Assembly: GCA_013152105.1 (NCBI GenBank)
Contig: JAADHA010000395.1
Location: 1 to 12,109, forward strand
Origin: Oligoflexia bacterium
GTDB lineage: Bacteria > Myxococcota_A > UBA796 > UBA2385
DNA: 12,109 bases
Direction: 5' to 3'
Part shown: one piece after another, positions 5,594-12,109 of the stretch
Numbering within the stretch: the stretch's first letter is position 1
Layout of the letters: every line of letters begins with the position of its first letter
Notes under the pieces: model-generated
Seen by the model: the letters and a program-made list of their open reading frames with translations, nothing else
Told to the model about the DNA's origin: nothing
The model's database searches: none
Program-made: the position numbers and the translations under genes

Positions 5594-7321
5594 TCAATCG
5601 GAAGCGGTCGCACGCACGACCTCCTCCATTGATGTCATGCCCTCCTTGAGCTTTCCGAGAGCGCTCATCCGCAAGGTCTTCATGCCGCCGCGGATCGCCT
5701 CGCGCTTCAGCTCCAGGGTCGATGCACCGTTGAGGATGAACTCGCGCAATTCGTCGGTCAGAGCCATGATCTCGTACACCGCGATTCGTCCCCGAAAGCC
5801 GGTATTGGCACAGGCTCGGCAGCCCTTGGCGTGCATCACCTGGAAACCCTCGATCTCCTCGGGCGGGACGCCCATGTCCACCAGGGCCTGTTCGGGAACA
5901 TCCCGAGGTTCCTTGCACTCCATGCACAGCTTGCGCACCAGGCGCTGCGCACCGATCAAGTTCACCGAGCTGGCGACCAGGAAGGGCTCGATGCCCATAT
6001 TGAGCAGACGCGAGACCGAGCTGGGAGCGTCGTTGGTGTGCAGGGTCGACAGCACGAGGTGCCCGGTGAGGGCCGCCTTCACCGAGATCTCGGCGGTCTC
6101 GAAGTCTCGGATCTCGCCCACCATGATGATGTCCGGGTCCTGACGAAGAAAGGAGCGGAGCGAGCTGGCGAAATTCAGCCCGATACTGTCCTGCATCTGG
6201 ACCTGGTTGATGCCGAAGAGGTTGAACTCTACCGGGTCTTCGGCCGTGCAGATATTGGTGGTCGACTTGTTGAGCTCGGACAAGGTCGAGTACAGCGTCG
6301 TGGTCTTCCCAGACCCGGTCGGTCCGGTGATCAGGATCATGCCGAAGGGCCTGTAGATTTCGGCCTTGAAGTCAGCGAGGACCTTTTCTTCGAAGCCCAG
6401 CTTGGTCATATCGAGCTGCAGATTGCTCTTGTCGAGCAGTCGGAGCACGACCTTTTCGCCCCACAGCACGGGCAGCACGCTGACGCGGAAGTCCATCTCG
6501 CGCCCGCGCCCCAGCTTCATCTTGATGCGGCCATCTTGCGGCAGGCGGCGCTCGGCGATGTCCAGGTTGGCCATGATCTTCAAACGGCTGACAATGGCGC
6601 TGCGGAGCTTGTTTGGGGGCTTCATCACTTCGTAGAGCACGCCGTCGATGCGGTAGCGGATCCGCATCGACTTTTCATAGGGCTCCACGTGGATATCACT
6701 GGCGTTCTTGCGGATGGCGTCGAGCAAGATGAGGTTGACCAGCTTGACGACCGGGGCTTCGCCGGCGGACTTCTCCAGATCGACGACGTCGATGTCTTCT
6801 TCGACATCTTCTTCGAATTCCAGGTCAGCGTCGACGTCCTGTTCGAAGTCGAGCATGACCTCGTCAAAGCTGACGTTGCTGGTGTAGTATCTTTCGACCG
6901 CGTCCGCGATCGCCTGTTCGCTGGCGACCACGACTTCGACATTGAACTTGGTGACGAACTTGACGTCATCGACCGCGTAGATGTTGGAGGGGTCTGCCAT
7001 CGCGATGATGAGCGTGTTGCCGGTCCGGTTGATCGGCACGACCTGGTGGCGAGTGACCACTTCCTTGGGGATCAGCTTGAGCACTTCCTGGTCGATATCG
7101 AACTCGGCCAGGTTGATGCTGGGCACGCCATATTGCTTGCTGAGGAAGGACGTCAGCTCGCTTTCCTCGATGTAGCCCAGCCGCGTGAGTTCGTGCCCCA
7201 GGCGTGAGCCCGTGCTGCGCTGCGCATCCATGGCCCGCTTGAGCTGTAGCGAGCTGATCACTCGCTCTTTGACGAGCAGTTCGCCTAGACGTGCCGCACT
7301 GCGGTCATTGCCCTTGGCCAT
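5594..7321 (-). CDS. pilB: PilB, type IV pilus assembly ATPase
   Basis: 575 aa, full length for the GspE/PilB family; this is the extension motor. An N-terminal MshEN-type region (about 1-145) may bind cyclic di-GMP, as in homologues. A strongly acidic linker (153-183, 17 Asp/Glu) follows. The ATPase part has Walker A GPTGSGKTTT (333-342), the Asp box TAEDPVE (359-365), Walker B DPDIIMVGEIRD (395-406) and the His box ALTGHLVLSTLHTND (417-431). Two CxxC pairs (C466/C469, C501/C504) form the zinc site of assembly ATPases, which distinguishes it from PilT. The ATG has GGAGG four nt upstream. It is the first pilus gene of this run and lies 151 nt after the PrpD-like gene. Confidence 0.97.
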   Translation of the reverse strand: MAKGNDRSAARLGELLVKERVISSLQLKRAMDAQRSTGSRLGHELTRLGYIEESELTSFLSKQYGVPSINLAEFDIDQEVLKLIPKEVVTRHQVVPINRTGNTLIIAMADPSNIYAVDDVKFVTKFNVEVVVASEQAIADAVERYYTSNVSFDEVMLDFEQDVDADLEFEEDVEEDIDVVDLEKSAGEAPVVKLVNLILLDAIRKNASDIHVEPYEKSMRIRYRIDGVLYEVMKPPNKLRSAIVSRLKIMANLDIAERRLPQDGRIKMKLGRGREMDFRVSVLPVLWGEKVVLRLLDKSNLQLDMTKLGFEEKVLADFKAEIYRPFGMILITGPTGSGKTTTLYSTLSELNKSTTNICTAEDPVEFNLFGINQVQMQDSIGLNFASSLRSFLRQDPDIIMVGEIRDFETAEISVKAALTGHLVLSTLHTNDAPSSVSRLLNMGIEPFLVASSVNLIGAQRLVRKLCMECKEPRDVPEQALVDMGVPPEEIEGFQVMHAKGCRACANTGFRGRIAVYEIMALTDELREFILNGASTLELKREAIRGGMKTLRMSALGKLKEGMTSMEEVVRATASD

Positions 7322-7472
7322 CGATCCTCCGTGGTGTTGCGCAGGGACACCGCCCCAGGTCTCACAGGTCGCGGTGGGCGACCGACCGCAGTTATCCTAC
7401 AGCACGCGACGATGGGGACGCAGGTCCGATGTCCAAGCACCCCCTCTGCGTGCGCCCAGGCCGAGACCGTCT
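7322..7472 (-). promoter_or_regulatory. Leader region of pilB, promoter not clearly identified
   Basis: This 151-nt gap separates the PrpD-like gene from pilB. The minus strand offers TAGGAT (4 of 6 to a -10) around 7398-7393, but no credible -35 17 nt upstream. A 6-bp hairpin GGTCGC/GCGACC with a 5-nt loop lies at 7383-7367 between it and the pilB ribosome site (7330-7326). Whether pilB has its own promoter or is read from the upstream operon is open. No terminator with a T-tract is evident. Confidence 0.3.
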
Positions 7473-9071
7473 TCAGCCGATGCTCAGCAGCGCCTGGGCC
7501 CACTCACTGGCGCTGGCGCCATCACCGACCGAGAGCAGCGACCGGGCAGGGCCAAGGTCCAGGTCCAGGCCAACCGGGGCCGCTTGCCGTGGGTCCGTCC
7601 ACTTTGCCAACACGGCACGGACCGTGTCCTCCCACGGCCAGCCAGGGCTTGCGCTGGGAATGTCGCGATGCTCGGGCCAGGAACCTCCCCGAGTCGTGTA
7701 GAGCCGCAGATCCACCCCCAAGCGCACCTGGAGCTGGTCCAAGGAAGCGTCCGCCAGGTCACCCGACTGGTATCGCAGCCGGTCCAGCAGCCGGTCGGGG
7801 CGGGCTCGCAGCACATCGACCAGGTCCGACGCAGCCGGCAGCGACGTGCCCGACATGGCCAGCGGAGGCCGCCACGCGCTTCGCACAGCCCGCAGCTCAG
7901 CCAGGGTCAAGCCCGCAAAGAGGGGACCCAGGACATCGACCAGATGCTCGACCAGCTTGACGGTCCGCCCCCAAGAGTGGCGCACGGTCACCCGCTGTGC
8001 CACGGCAGCCGCCGCGTCTCGAACCCGCTGCCCCGCGTCGGGGTCGAAGAAGGCGCCAGGGCTCACCTGGGTGGCGACCAAGCGGCCGACGGCCTGGGGA
8101 ATCCGCAGGGTCCATCCGACCGGGCCGCAGCCCACCTGGCCGGCACTGCGCAGATGAAGGCCGATTGTGGGCGCAGCCACATCGATCTCGATGCCCTGTA
8201 TCTGGTCCCAACGCAGCGGCCTGTCCGCGGCCTTCACGTGCCGCGCCAGGATCTCCGCGACGGCCTGGAGCGGAACCTGGGCCGAGAGAGCCACCGGGTC
8301 CGTGGCATAGGCCAGGGTGTCGGTCAACCACGCGCGACCGAGCCCGGTGAAGGCCGCACGCAGCGGCGCGGGGCTGAGCGTCTCCAGCAGTCCCCCCCGA
8401 GCGTCGAGCACGTGCTGTGGCCCGGTCGTGCCGATGCGAGCCAGCGCGACCGCATCCAGCCCAGCGACCACCGCGGCGCCATGGGCCAGCGCGGCGCTGG
8501 CATCGCCCGCCAGCGCGGTGCGCCAGGACAGGCGAGCCGCCCCCACACAGGCCAGCGCCATCGCATGGGCCAGTTGACTTGCCGAGAGTCCCGACAAGAG
8601 CCCAGCGGTCGTGGCGGCGGCGAGCGAGGAGATGACCGTGTCGCGCCGCGGACGCCCCGATCCCAGAAGAAGGGACGCCCCCACGCGACCCGCCACTTCA
8701 TTGGCTGCCACCGTCGCCCGCACGATCTCGGCGGTGCTGTGCTTGCCCGCAAAGGCCCACGCCACGGGGACCGCCGCGGCCCCCAAGTGCCCTCCCAGCA
8801 GCCAGTCATCATACTGCAAAAAAACTGCCAGGGCCGCGTGTACACGCGCCGCGTCACGGCGGCTGGCGCGTCCCCCAAACGCCAGGGCCGCCGCGCCTCG
8901 ACGCTGACCCAGCGAGGCCAGAGACCGCTGCAAGGGCCAAGCTGCCGTCGCTCGGATGGCCGCCCCGATCCCCAGGTGCTGGAGGCGCACGCGCTCGAGC
9001 ACGCGAGGCGGAATGTCACTTGATTCAAGTTGGTCCGCCCACCGAGCAAGCCCTTGTAAGGTCGTCGTCAC
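7473..9071 (-). CDS. MmgE/PrpD-family protein, divergent
   Basis: 532 aa from GTG 9071, which has AGGAG seven nt upstream; the in-frame GTG at 9101 would overlap the preceding gene and has no better site. The N-terminal helical part follows the MmgE/PrpD pattern: LARWADQLESSDIPPRVLER, then LQYDDWLLGGHLGAAAVPVA (D88, D89, H95), EIVRATVAANEVAGRVG (115-131) and GLSASQLAHAMALACVGAA (161-179). The second half keeps QIQGIEIDV (290-298) and an RIPQAVGRLVAT block (323-334), then extends about 120 residues beyond the usual end. Known members include 2-methylcitrate dehydratase and iminodisuccinate epimerase, which act in the cytoplasm. The block after the first domain, usually basic and His-containing, here reads AGDASAALAHGA, so the usual chemistry cannot be assumed. 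No methylcitrate-cycle genes lie nearby. Family probable, substrate unknown. Confidence 0.72.
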   Translation of the reverse strand: MTTTLQGLARWADQLESSDIPPRVLERVRLQHLGIGAAIRATAAWPLQRSLASLGQRRGAAALAFGGRASRRDAARVHAALAVFLQYDDWLLGGHLGAAAVPVAWAFAGKHSTAEIVRATVAANEVAGRVGASLLLGSGRPRRDTVISSLAAATTAGLLSGLSASQLAHAMALACVGAARLSWRTALAGDASAALAHGAAVVAGLDAVALARIGTTGPQHVLDARGGLLETLSPAPLRAAFTGLGRAWLTDTLAYATDPVALSAQVPLQAVAEILARHVKAADRPLRWDQIQGIEIDVAAPTIGLHLRSAGQVGCGPVGWTLRIPQAVGRLVATQVSPGAFFDPDAGQRVRDAAAAVAQRVTVRHSWGRTVKLVEHLVDVLGPLFAGLTLAELRAVRSAWRPPLAMSGTSLPAASDLVDVLRARPDRLLDRLRYQSGDLADASLDQLQVRLGVDLRLYTTRGGSWPEHRDIPSASPGWPWEDTVRAVLAKWTDPRQAAPVGLDLDLGPARSLLSVGDGASASEWAQALLSIG

Positions 9072-9084
9072 GCAACAGCTCCTG

Positions 9085-10542
9085 TCAGTAGTTGATGGCA
9101 CATTGCAGACCAGCCATCCAGATCTTCCCGCCGATGGGCAGGCCGCCCTGGTCCACAGGTGCGCCCGGCCGATAGGGGGTCGTGTCTACCGGGAGCGTGC
9201 CGCGCCCCAGGGTCTGCACCTGGACATGGGCGTCCCAGGAGATCGGCCCCGCGATGAGCCCAAAGGGATCGCCATGCGCGACGCCTAGCCCACCAGCCAG
9301 GATCAGGCGATCCGCGTCGAGTACGGCGCTGTCGGTGCCCTGCGAGACCAGGGGCGTCGGCTGATATCCAGCCCCGACCCGCAGCACGCCCTGAAGCCAG
9401 CCGATCTCTCCACCCAGGTCCCACCGCGGCAAGCTGATCTCGGCCCCGCCACGCGTAGACCAGGTGTTGCGCAGCGTGACGTCGACCTCGTTGCCATCAC
9501 CCACCACCGGGTCGGCCAGCGAGAGGAGCTGGCTCTGGACCTCGGTGTTCACGGTGTGGGCGATGGAGAGAGGCATCGCGGCCAGCATCGTGCGGTTCAC
9601 GTCCACATAGAGCCGCAAGCGATCGGGCAAGGACCACGCGGCGCCCATGGCCCAGCGCGCCGGCACATAGTGGTCATACAAGGACAGGTTGAGGGGTACG
9701 ACCAGGGTCACACCGACCGGATCGAGCGAACCGACGTCCTCTATATTGAAGTTGGCCTGCAGGTCCACACCGACATCCACCGGAAGACCGCTGGCCCCCC
9801 GATAGGTCGTCCCAATCGCCAGCCCGTCCAAAGCCGGCAAGAGCTTGCCCACATCCCAATAGACCGCCGCCACAGGCGCCAGGCCGGGGACGATGTCCAG
9901 CGTCATCGCATGGGGATCCAGCGTCAGGTCGCCGATCAAGGCGCTGAGATCCTGGCCGTCCTTGCCCGCGCCCGTCAGGGTGACATCGAGGGTCGCGTCA
10001 AAGGTCAGCCGCGTTCGCGCGATGACCTCCACGGACAGACCAACGCTGAGCCCTGGGAGCTGTTCCCAACCGAAGCCCAAGGCCATATCGAAGCGCTGGG
10101 CCTGATTGTCGAGGAAGGCATAGTTCGGCAGAGAAGGTTCAAAGGTCTGCACCCGCAGGACGCGTTGAACCGGAATCGTCGCGTTCAAGGCGATCCCGAA
10201 GCGGCTGCCGATCGGTCGCCCCAGGGCCAGCCAGATCGCGTCCGCGGGATCCGGCTGCACATTGACCTGCAGCGGGCTGTCGGCGTCGGTCACCAGGCCG
10301 TCGCGGTTCGTGTCCCACCAGACATCGGGAACCTGATCGAAGCGCCCTCGCACCAACTGGGCGCCCAGCACGGCCTGTGCCCCGGGCATATCAGCGAGCC
10401 CCGCCGGGTTCCGAAACACGCCCTGTGCCCCGTCCACCAGCGCCACGCCGCCCCCCCCTCGGCCGATGGCGGGAGAGCCGAATCCGATCAGATCAACAGG
10501 GCCGGCGAGCGCCGCGCCCACCCACAGCAGAAGGGTCCACAC
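9085..10542 (-). CDS. FadL/OmpP1-type outer-membrane beta-barrel transporter
   Basis: 485 aa. GTG start 12 nt after the upstream stop; GAGG lies about 10 nt before it. A short signal peptide (about 1-14, ending in ALAG) precedes mature PVDLIGFGSPAIGRGGGGVA and RNPAGLA (44-50), the N-terminal hallmark of FadL-like porins. Long stretches of alternating hydrophobic residues and an aromatic C-terminus (NY) fit a 14-strand barrel. FadL proteins move long-chain fatty acids or other hydrophobic compounds through a lateral opening. Residues 77-88, DTNRDGLVTDAD, form an EF-hand-like calcium loop that is not typical of the family and would lie on an early extracellular loop. It is sandwiched between the pseudo-subtilase and the PrpD-like gene with 12-13 nt gaps. 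Overall class good; substrate unknown. Confidence 0.78.
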   Translation of the reverse strand: MWTLLLWVGAALAGPVDLIGFGSPAIGRGGGGVALVDGAQGVFRNPAGLADMPGAQAVLGAQLVRGRFDQVPDVWWDTNRDGLVTDADSPLQVNVQPDPADAIWLALGRPIGSRFGIALNATIPVQRVLRVQTFEPSLPNYAFLDNQAQRFDMALGFGWEQLPGLSVGLSVEVIARTRLTFDATLDVTLTGAGKDGQDLSALIGDLTLDPHAMTLDIVPGLAPVAAVYWDVGKLLPALDGLAIGTTYRGASGLPVDVGVDLQANFNIEDVGSLDPVGVTLVVPLNLSLYDHYVPARWAMGAAWSLPDRLRLYVDVNRTMLAAMPLSIAHTVNTEVQSQLLSLADPVVGDGNEVDVTLRNTWSTRGGAEISLPRWDLGGEIGWLQGVLRVGAGYQPTPLVSQGTDSAVLDADRLILAGGLGVAHGDPFGLIAGPISWDAHVQVQTLGRGTLPVDTTPYRPGAPVDQGGLPIGGKIWMAGLQCAINY

Positions 10543-10554
10543 GGCAACAGGGCC

Positions 10555-11313
10555 TCAGGCGTAGCCGATCTCAGGCACCGGCGTGAGCGACACCTGGCGC
10601 ATGACCTCGATGATGTTCATGGCGCTGTCCTTGGGCAGGGCTTCCCGCAAGCAGGCCGCCCGACCGGCCATATAGGCCGTGGCGATCCCGCTGCCCTTGA
10701 AGGCTCCACGTTCACCAGCGGTGTACTCATAGCCATATGTCAAGAACTTGGCCGTCAGGTTGCCCCACTGCTTCCGCGGGAAGCGGTGTGGCGCGAAGTA
10801 GTAGAATTTCTCGATCGGGCAGTCAGGATGGGTCGCCACGCCGACCGTCTCGGGGAGGTCGGCCGGGTAGGCTCGATCGCCCTTTGGGTGCGCCGCCGCC
10901 AGCACGATCGCGTCGTTCTCCACCGCCAGCGCACAGCAGTCGCGCAACAACAGGGCCTTTCCCATATTGGGCGTACCAAGCGACAGACTGATAACGGAAG
11001 CACCAGCCCTGAAGGCGGTCTCGATCCCCGCCGCCATCAGGTCTGCGCTGGTCCGCAGGCGCGCGTCCATGATCTTCACGCCGACCAGCTTCGCTTCAGG
11101 AGCCAGCACGGCGACCGCGGCGGCCATGTTGGTGCCATGCCCGTTTTCGTCTGAATAGTCACCACCCAGCAGCGCGTGGCCGGTGGCACCAAGCTGGATA
11201 TGCCAGCCCTCGACCGTGTGTCCTTTCAGCCGCGGATCGGCCGAGTTGATGCCGCTGTCGATCACCGCAACCGTGATTCCCTTTCCGGTGTACTCGCACC
11301 CGCGATACCGCAT
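10555..11313 (-). CDS. Subtilisin-fold (S8) protein lacking the catalytic serine; probable pseudoprotease
   Basis: 252 aa from ATG 11313. It has the S8 Asp block TGKGITVAVIDSGIN (D19) and the His block ENGHGTNMAAAVA (H59), followed by the usual VISLSLGTPN. The oxyanion-loop block, normally AAGN, reads AAAH (H142), before YPADLPETVGVAT. The serine block, normally GTSMATPHVAG, reads GSGIATAYMAG: glycine G209 stands at the catalytic serine and serine S208 at the preceding position. There is no signal peptide or propeptide, so the protein is probably cytoplasmic. The frame stays open to GTG 11520, but residues added there look non-coding and would overlap the divergent gene; ATG 11313 (or GTG 11319) directly precedes the domain. 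First gene of an operon with the FadL-like barrel. It could be a binding or chaperone-like pseudoenzyme; function unknown. Confidence 0.8.
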   Translation of the reverse strand: MRYRGCEYTGKGITVAVIDSGINSADPRLKGHTVEGWHIQLGATGHALLGGDYSDENGHGTNMAAAVAVLAPEAKLVGVKIMDARLRTSADLMAAGIETAFRAGASVISLSLGTPNMGKALLLRDCCALAVENDAIVLAAAHPKGDRAYPADLPETVGVATHPDCPIEKFYYFAPHRFPRKQWGNLTAKFLTYGYEYTAGERGAFKGSGIATAYMAGRAACLREALPKDSAMNIIEVMRQVSLTPVPEIGYA

Positions 11314-11383
11314 TCGCACGTCCGCCTGGTTGGCTGTTTGCGGCGATTGGGTCCGCTCCGAACCACTTCGCCTGCAGTCCGGG

Positions 11384-11395
11384 AACCATATGGTT
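11384..11395. promoter_or_regulatory. Perfect 12-bp palindrome AACCATATGGTT in the divergent intergenic region
   Basis: AACCATATGGTT is exactly self-complementary and lies between the two divergent genes. It overlaps the -10 hexamer of the candidate minus-strand promoter, as an operator for a dimeric repressor would. No regulator gene is seen next to it. Confidence 0.4.
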
Positions 11396-11413
11396 TGCGC
11401 ACCGCCAGAGCAA
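11385..11413 (-). promoter_or_regulatory. Candidate sigma-70-type promoter of the pseudo-subtilase operon
   Basis: Minus strand TTGCTC (11413-11408) and TATGGT (11390-11385) are separated by 17 nt, matching 3 of 6 and 4 of 6 consensus bases. Transcription would start near 11378, about 65 nt before ATG 11313. The spacing is ideal but the hexamers are imperfect. Confidence 0.38.
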
Positions 11414-11425
11414 GGCGATGAGGCT

Positions 11426-12109
11426 ATGGTTCCACGCGATGTCCACAGGCTGATGCCTCCAGACCACCTGCATTCCACCACGCTCTCCGGTGCGCCGCTG
11501 AGTTTGCGTCCTGCCCCCACCCCCGCGCATCATCACGCTGCGCCTGGCTCCCATTCCGCCGTACGGCGGGTGGAGGCATTGGGCCGCGCCCTGGCCAGCC
11601 ACGGGGCACCGGTCTTCTTCCAGCCGACCACCGCGCACCGCTACGCCGCGGGTCCGGCCACGATGCTGTGCTTGCTCGGCGCGCTGGCGGCCTCCGGCGG
11701 GTTGCTGGCGCCACTGCCGGGCATCGTTGTCCTGCTGGGCCTCCTGTTGGCTGCCCTCAAAGATGTCGACGGCGGCCAGAGCTGGCTGAGACGCCTGCTG
11801 CCCCGCCGGCCCGGATGGACCGCTGAGATCGAGCTGCAAGGCGGCGCGCCCGACCAGCCCACGCTGATCCTCTGGGCCCCAGTCGCCGGTCAAGCCTATG
11901 GCCGTCTCCCCGCCGGGAGACTGGCCCGGGCCCTGATCGCCGTGCCCGCCGGGCTGGGCACCCTGGCCGGCGTGGGGCTGGCGCTGTCCTCCCGGCTCGC
12001 TCCCGGCCTGGGGAGTGGACTCGCGCTGGGCTCGGCCGCCGGGCTGGTCGTCTGCGCCGTGGTCGCGGCGGTGCTGTTGCGTCCCTCCAAGCGCCTCGGG
12101 CCAGACGCC
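11426..12109 (+). CDS. Membrane protein, possibly M28-peptidase-like, N-terminal part, cut by window edge
   Basis: A plus-strand frame with strong G/C preference at third codon positions stays open to the right edge (228 codons from ATG 11426; ATGs at 11390 and 11453 are alternatives, none with a strong ribosome site). Residues about 14-70 are soluble and include VRRVEALGRALASHGAPVFF. Hydrophobic helices lie at about 76-94, 97-113, 165-188 and 196-217. Between them TAEIELQGGAPDQPTLILWAPVAG (132-155) resembles the strand-loop preceding the first zinc ligands of M28 aminopeptidases with membrane hairpins. The AHYD-type zinc motif is not there, however: APVAG occupies its place. So the M28 link is weak and, if right, the protein is probably inactive. 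The opposing minus-strand frame over this region is low-complexity and I read it as a shadow. Confidence 0.6.
   Translation, partial: MVPRDVHRLMPPDHLHSTTLSGAPLSLRPAPTPAHHHAAPGSHSAVRRVEALGRALASHGAPVFFQPTTAHRYAAGPATMLCLLGALAASGGLLAPLPGIVVLLGLLLAALKDVDGGQSWLRRLLPRRPGWTAEIELQGGAPDQPTLILWAPVAGQAYGRLPAGRLARALIAVPAGLGTLAGVGLALSSRLAPGLGSGLALGSAAGLVVCAVVAAVLLRPSKRLGPDA

Noticed and set aside
7338..7353. Second sigma-54 promoter just before pilB
   Set aside because: Only the GG and GC cores can be aligned, other bases mismatch, and the start point would fall on the ribosome site.
5831..9023. Long plus-strand open frames opposite pilB and the PrpD-like gene (5831-7207, 7185-9023)
   Set aside because: They lie fully antisense to genes with clear family motifs and show no recognisable domain.
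10684..10692. S208 of the subtilase-like protein as the catalytic serine
   Set aside because: In the block GSGIATAYMAG the nucleophile position, two before the invariant Ala, is Gly; S208 takes the place of the preceding Thr.
9556..11154. Plus-strand open frame of over 500 codons opposite the FadL-like and S8 genes
   Set aside because: It spans two well-supported minus-strand genes and their junction; the translation is low-complexity and charged.
11159..11893. Minus-strand frame of 244 codons at the right end
   Set aside because: Rich in Gln, Arg and Gly without structure, and it overlaps the S8 gene in another frame; the plus-strand frame has membrane helices and better codon use.

Overview
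The window is GC-rich and reads almost entirely on the minus strand. Its core is a type IV pilus locus transcribed right to left: pilB (assembly ATPase), pilC (inner-membrane platform), pilS (sensor kinase), pilR (sigma-54 activator) and pilA (major pilin). The order pilB-pilC-pilS-pilR-pilA matches the Myxococcus xanthus cluster, except that pilT, which normally lies between pilB and pilC, is absent. Gene order, base composition and a PilB with an N-terminal MshEN-type region suggest Myxococcota or a related former deltaproteobacterial lineage. The species cannot be named from the sequence.

Layout from the left edge: (1) <1-384, minus: the start of a multi-spanning GT-C (PMT/TMTC-like) glycosyltransferase that runs off the edge. 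(2) 421-457: a strong intrinsic terminator behind pilA. (3) 475-912: pilA, preceded by a sigma-54 promoter at 985-1001 that matches the textbook consensus, and by repeats further upstream (1111-1180) that could bind PilR. (4) 1209-4209: pilR and pilS, overlapping by 8 nt. (5) 4203-4250: a 14-bp tandem repeat spanning the pilC stop and the pilS start. (6) 4220-5482: pilC. (7) 5594-7321: pilB.

Upstream of pilB, on the same strand, is a tight three-gene set separated by 12-13 nt: a cytoplasmic subtilisin-fold protein that has lost its catalytic serine (10555-11313), a FadL-type outer-membrane beta-barrel (9085-10542) and a divergent MmgE/PrpD-family protein (7473-9071). I know of no described system with this composition. 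At the right edge a plus-strand membrane protein (11426->12109) diverges from this operon across a short intergenic region containing a perfect 12-bp palindrome.

How they work together: PilS/PilR should drive sigma-54-dependent pilA transcription, PilB and PilC assemble the pilus, and the left-edge glycosyltransferase is a candidate for pilin or surface glycosylation. The role of the pseudo-subtilase/FadL-like/PrpD-like operon is unknown; it is the most unusual part of the window.
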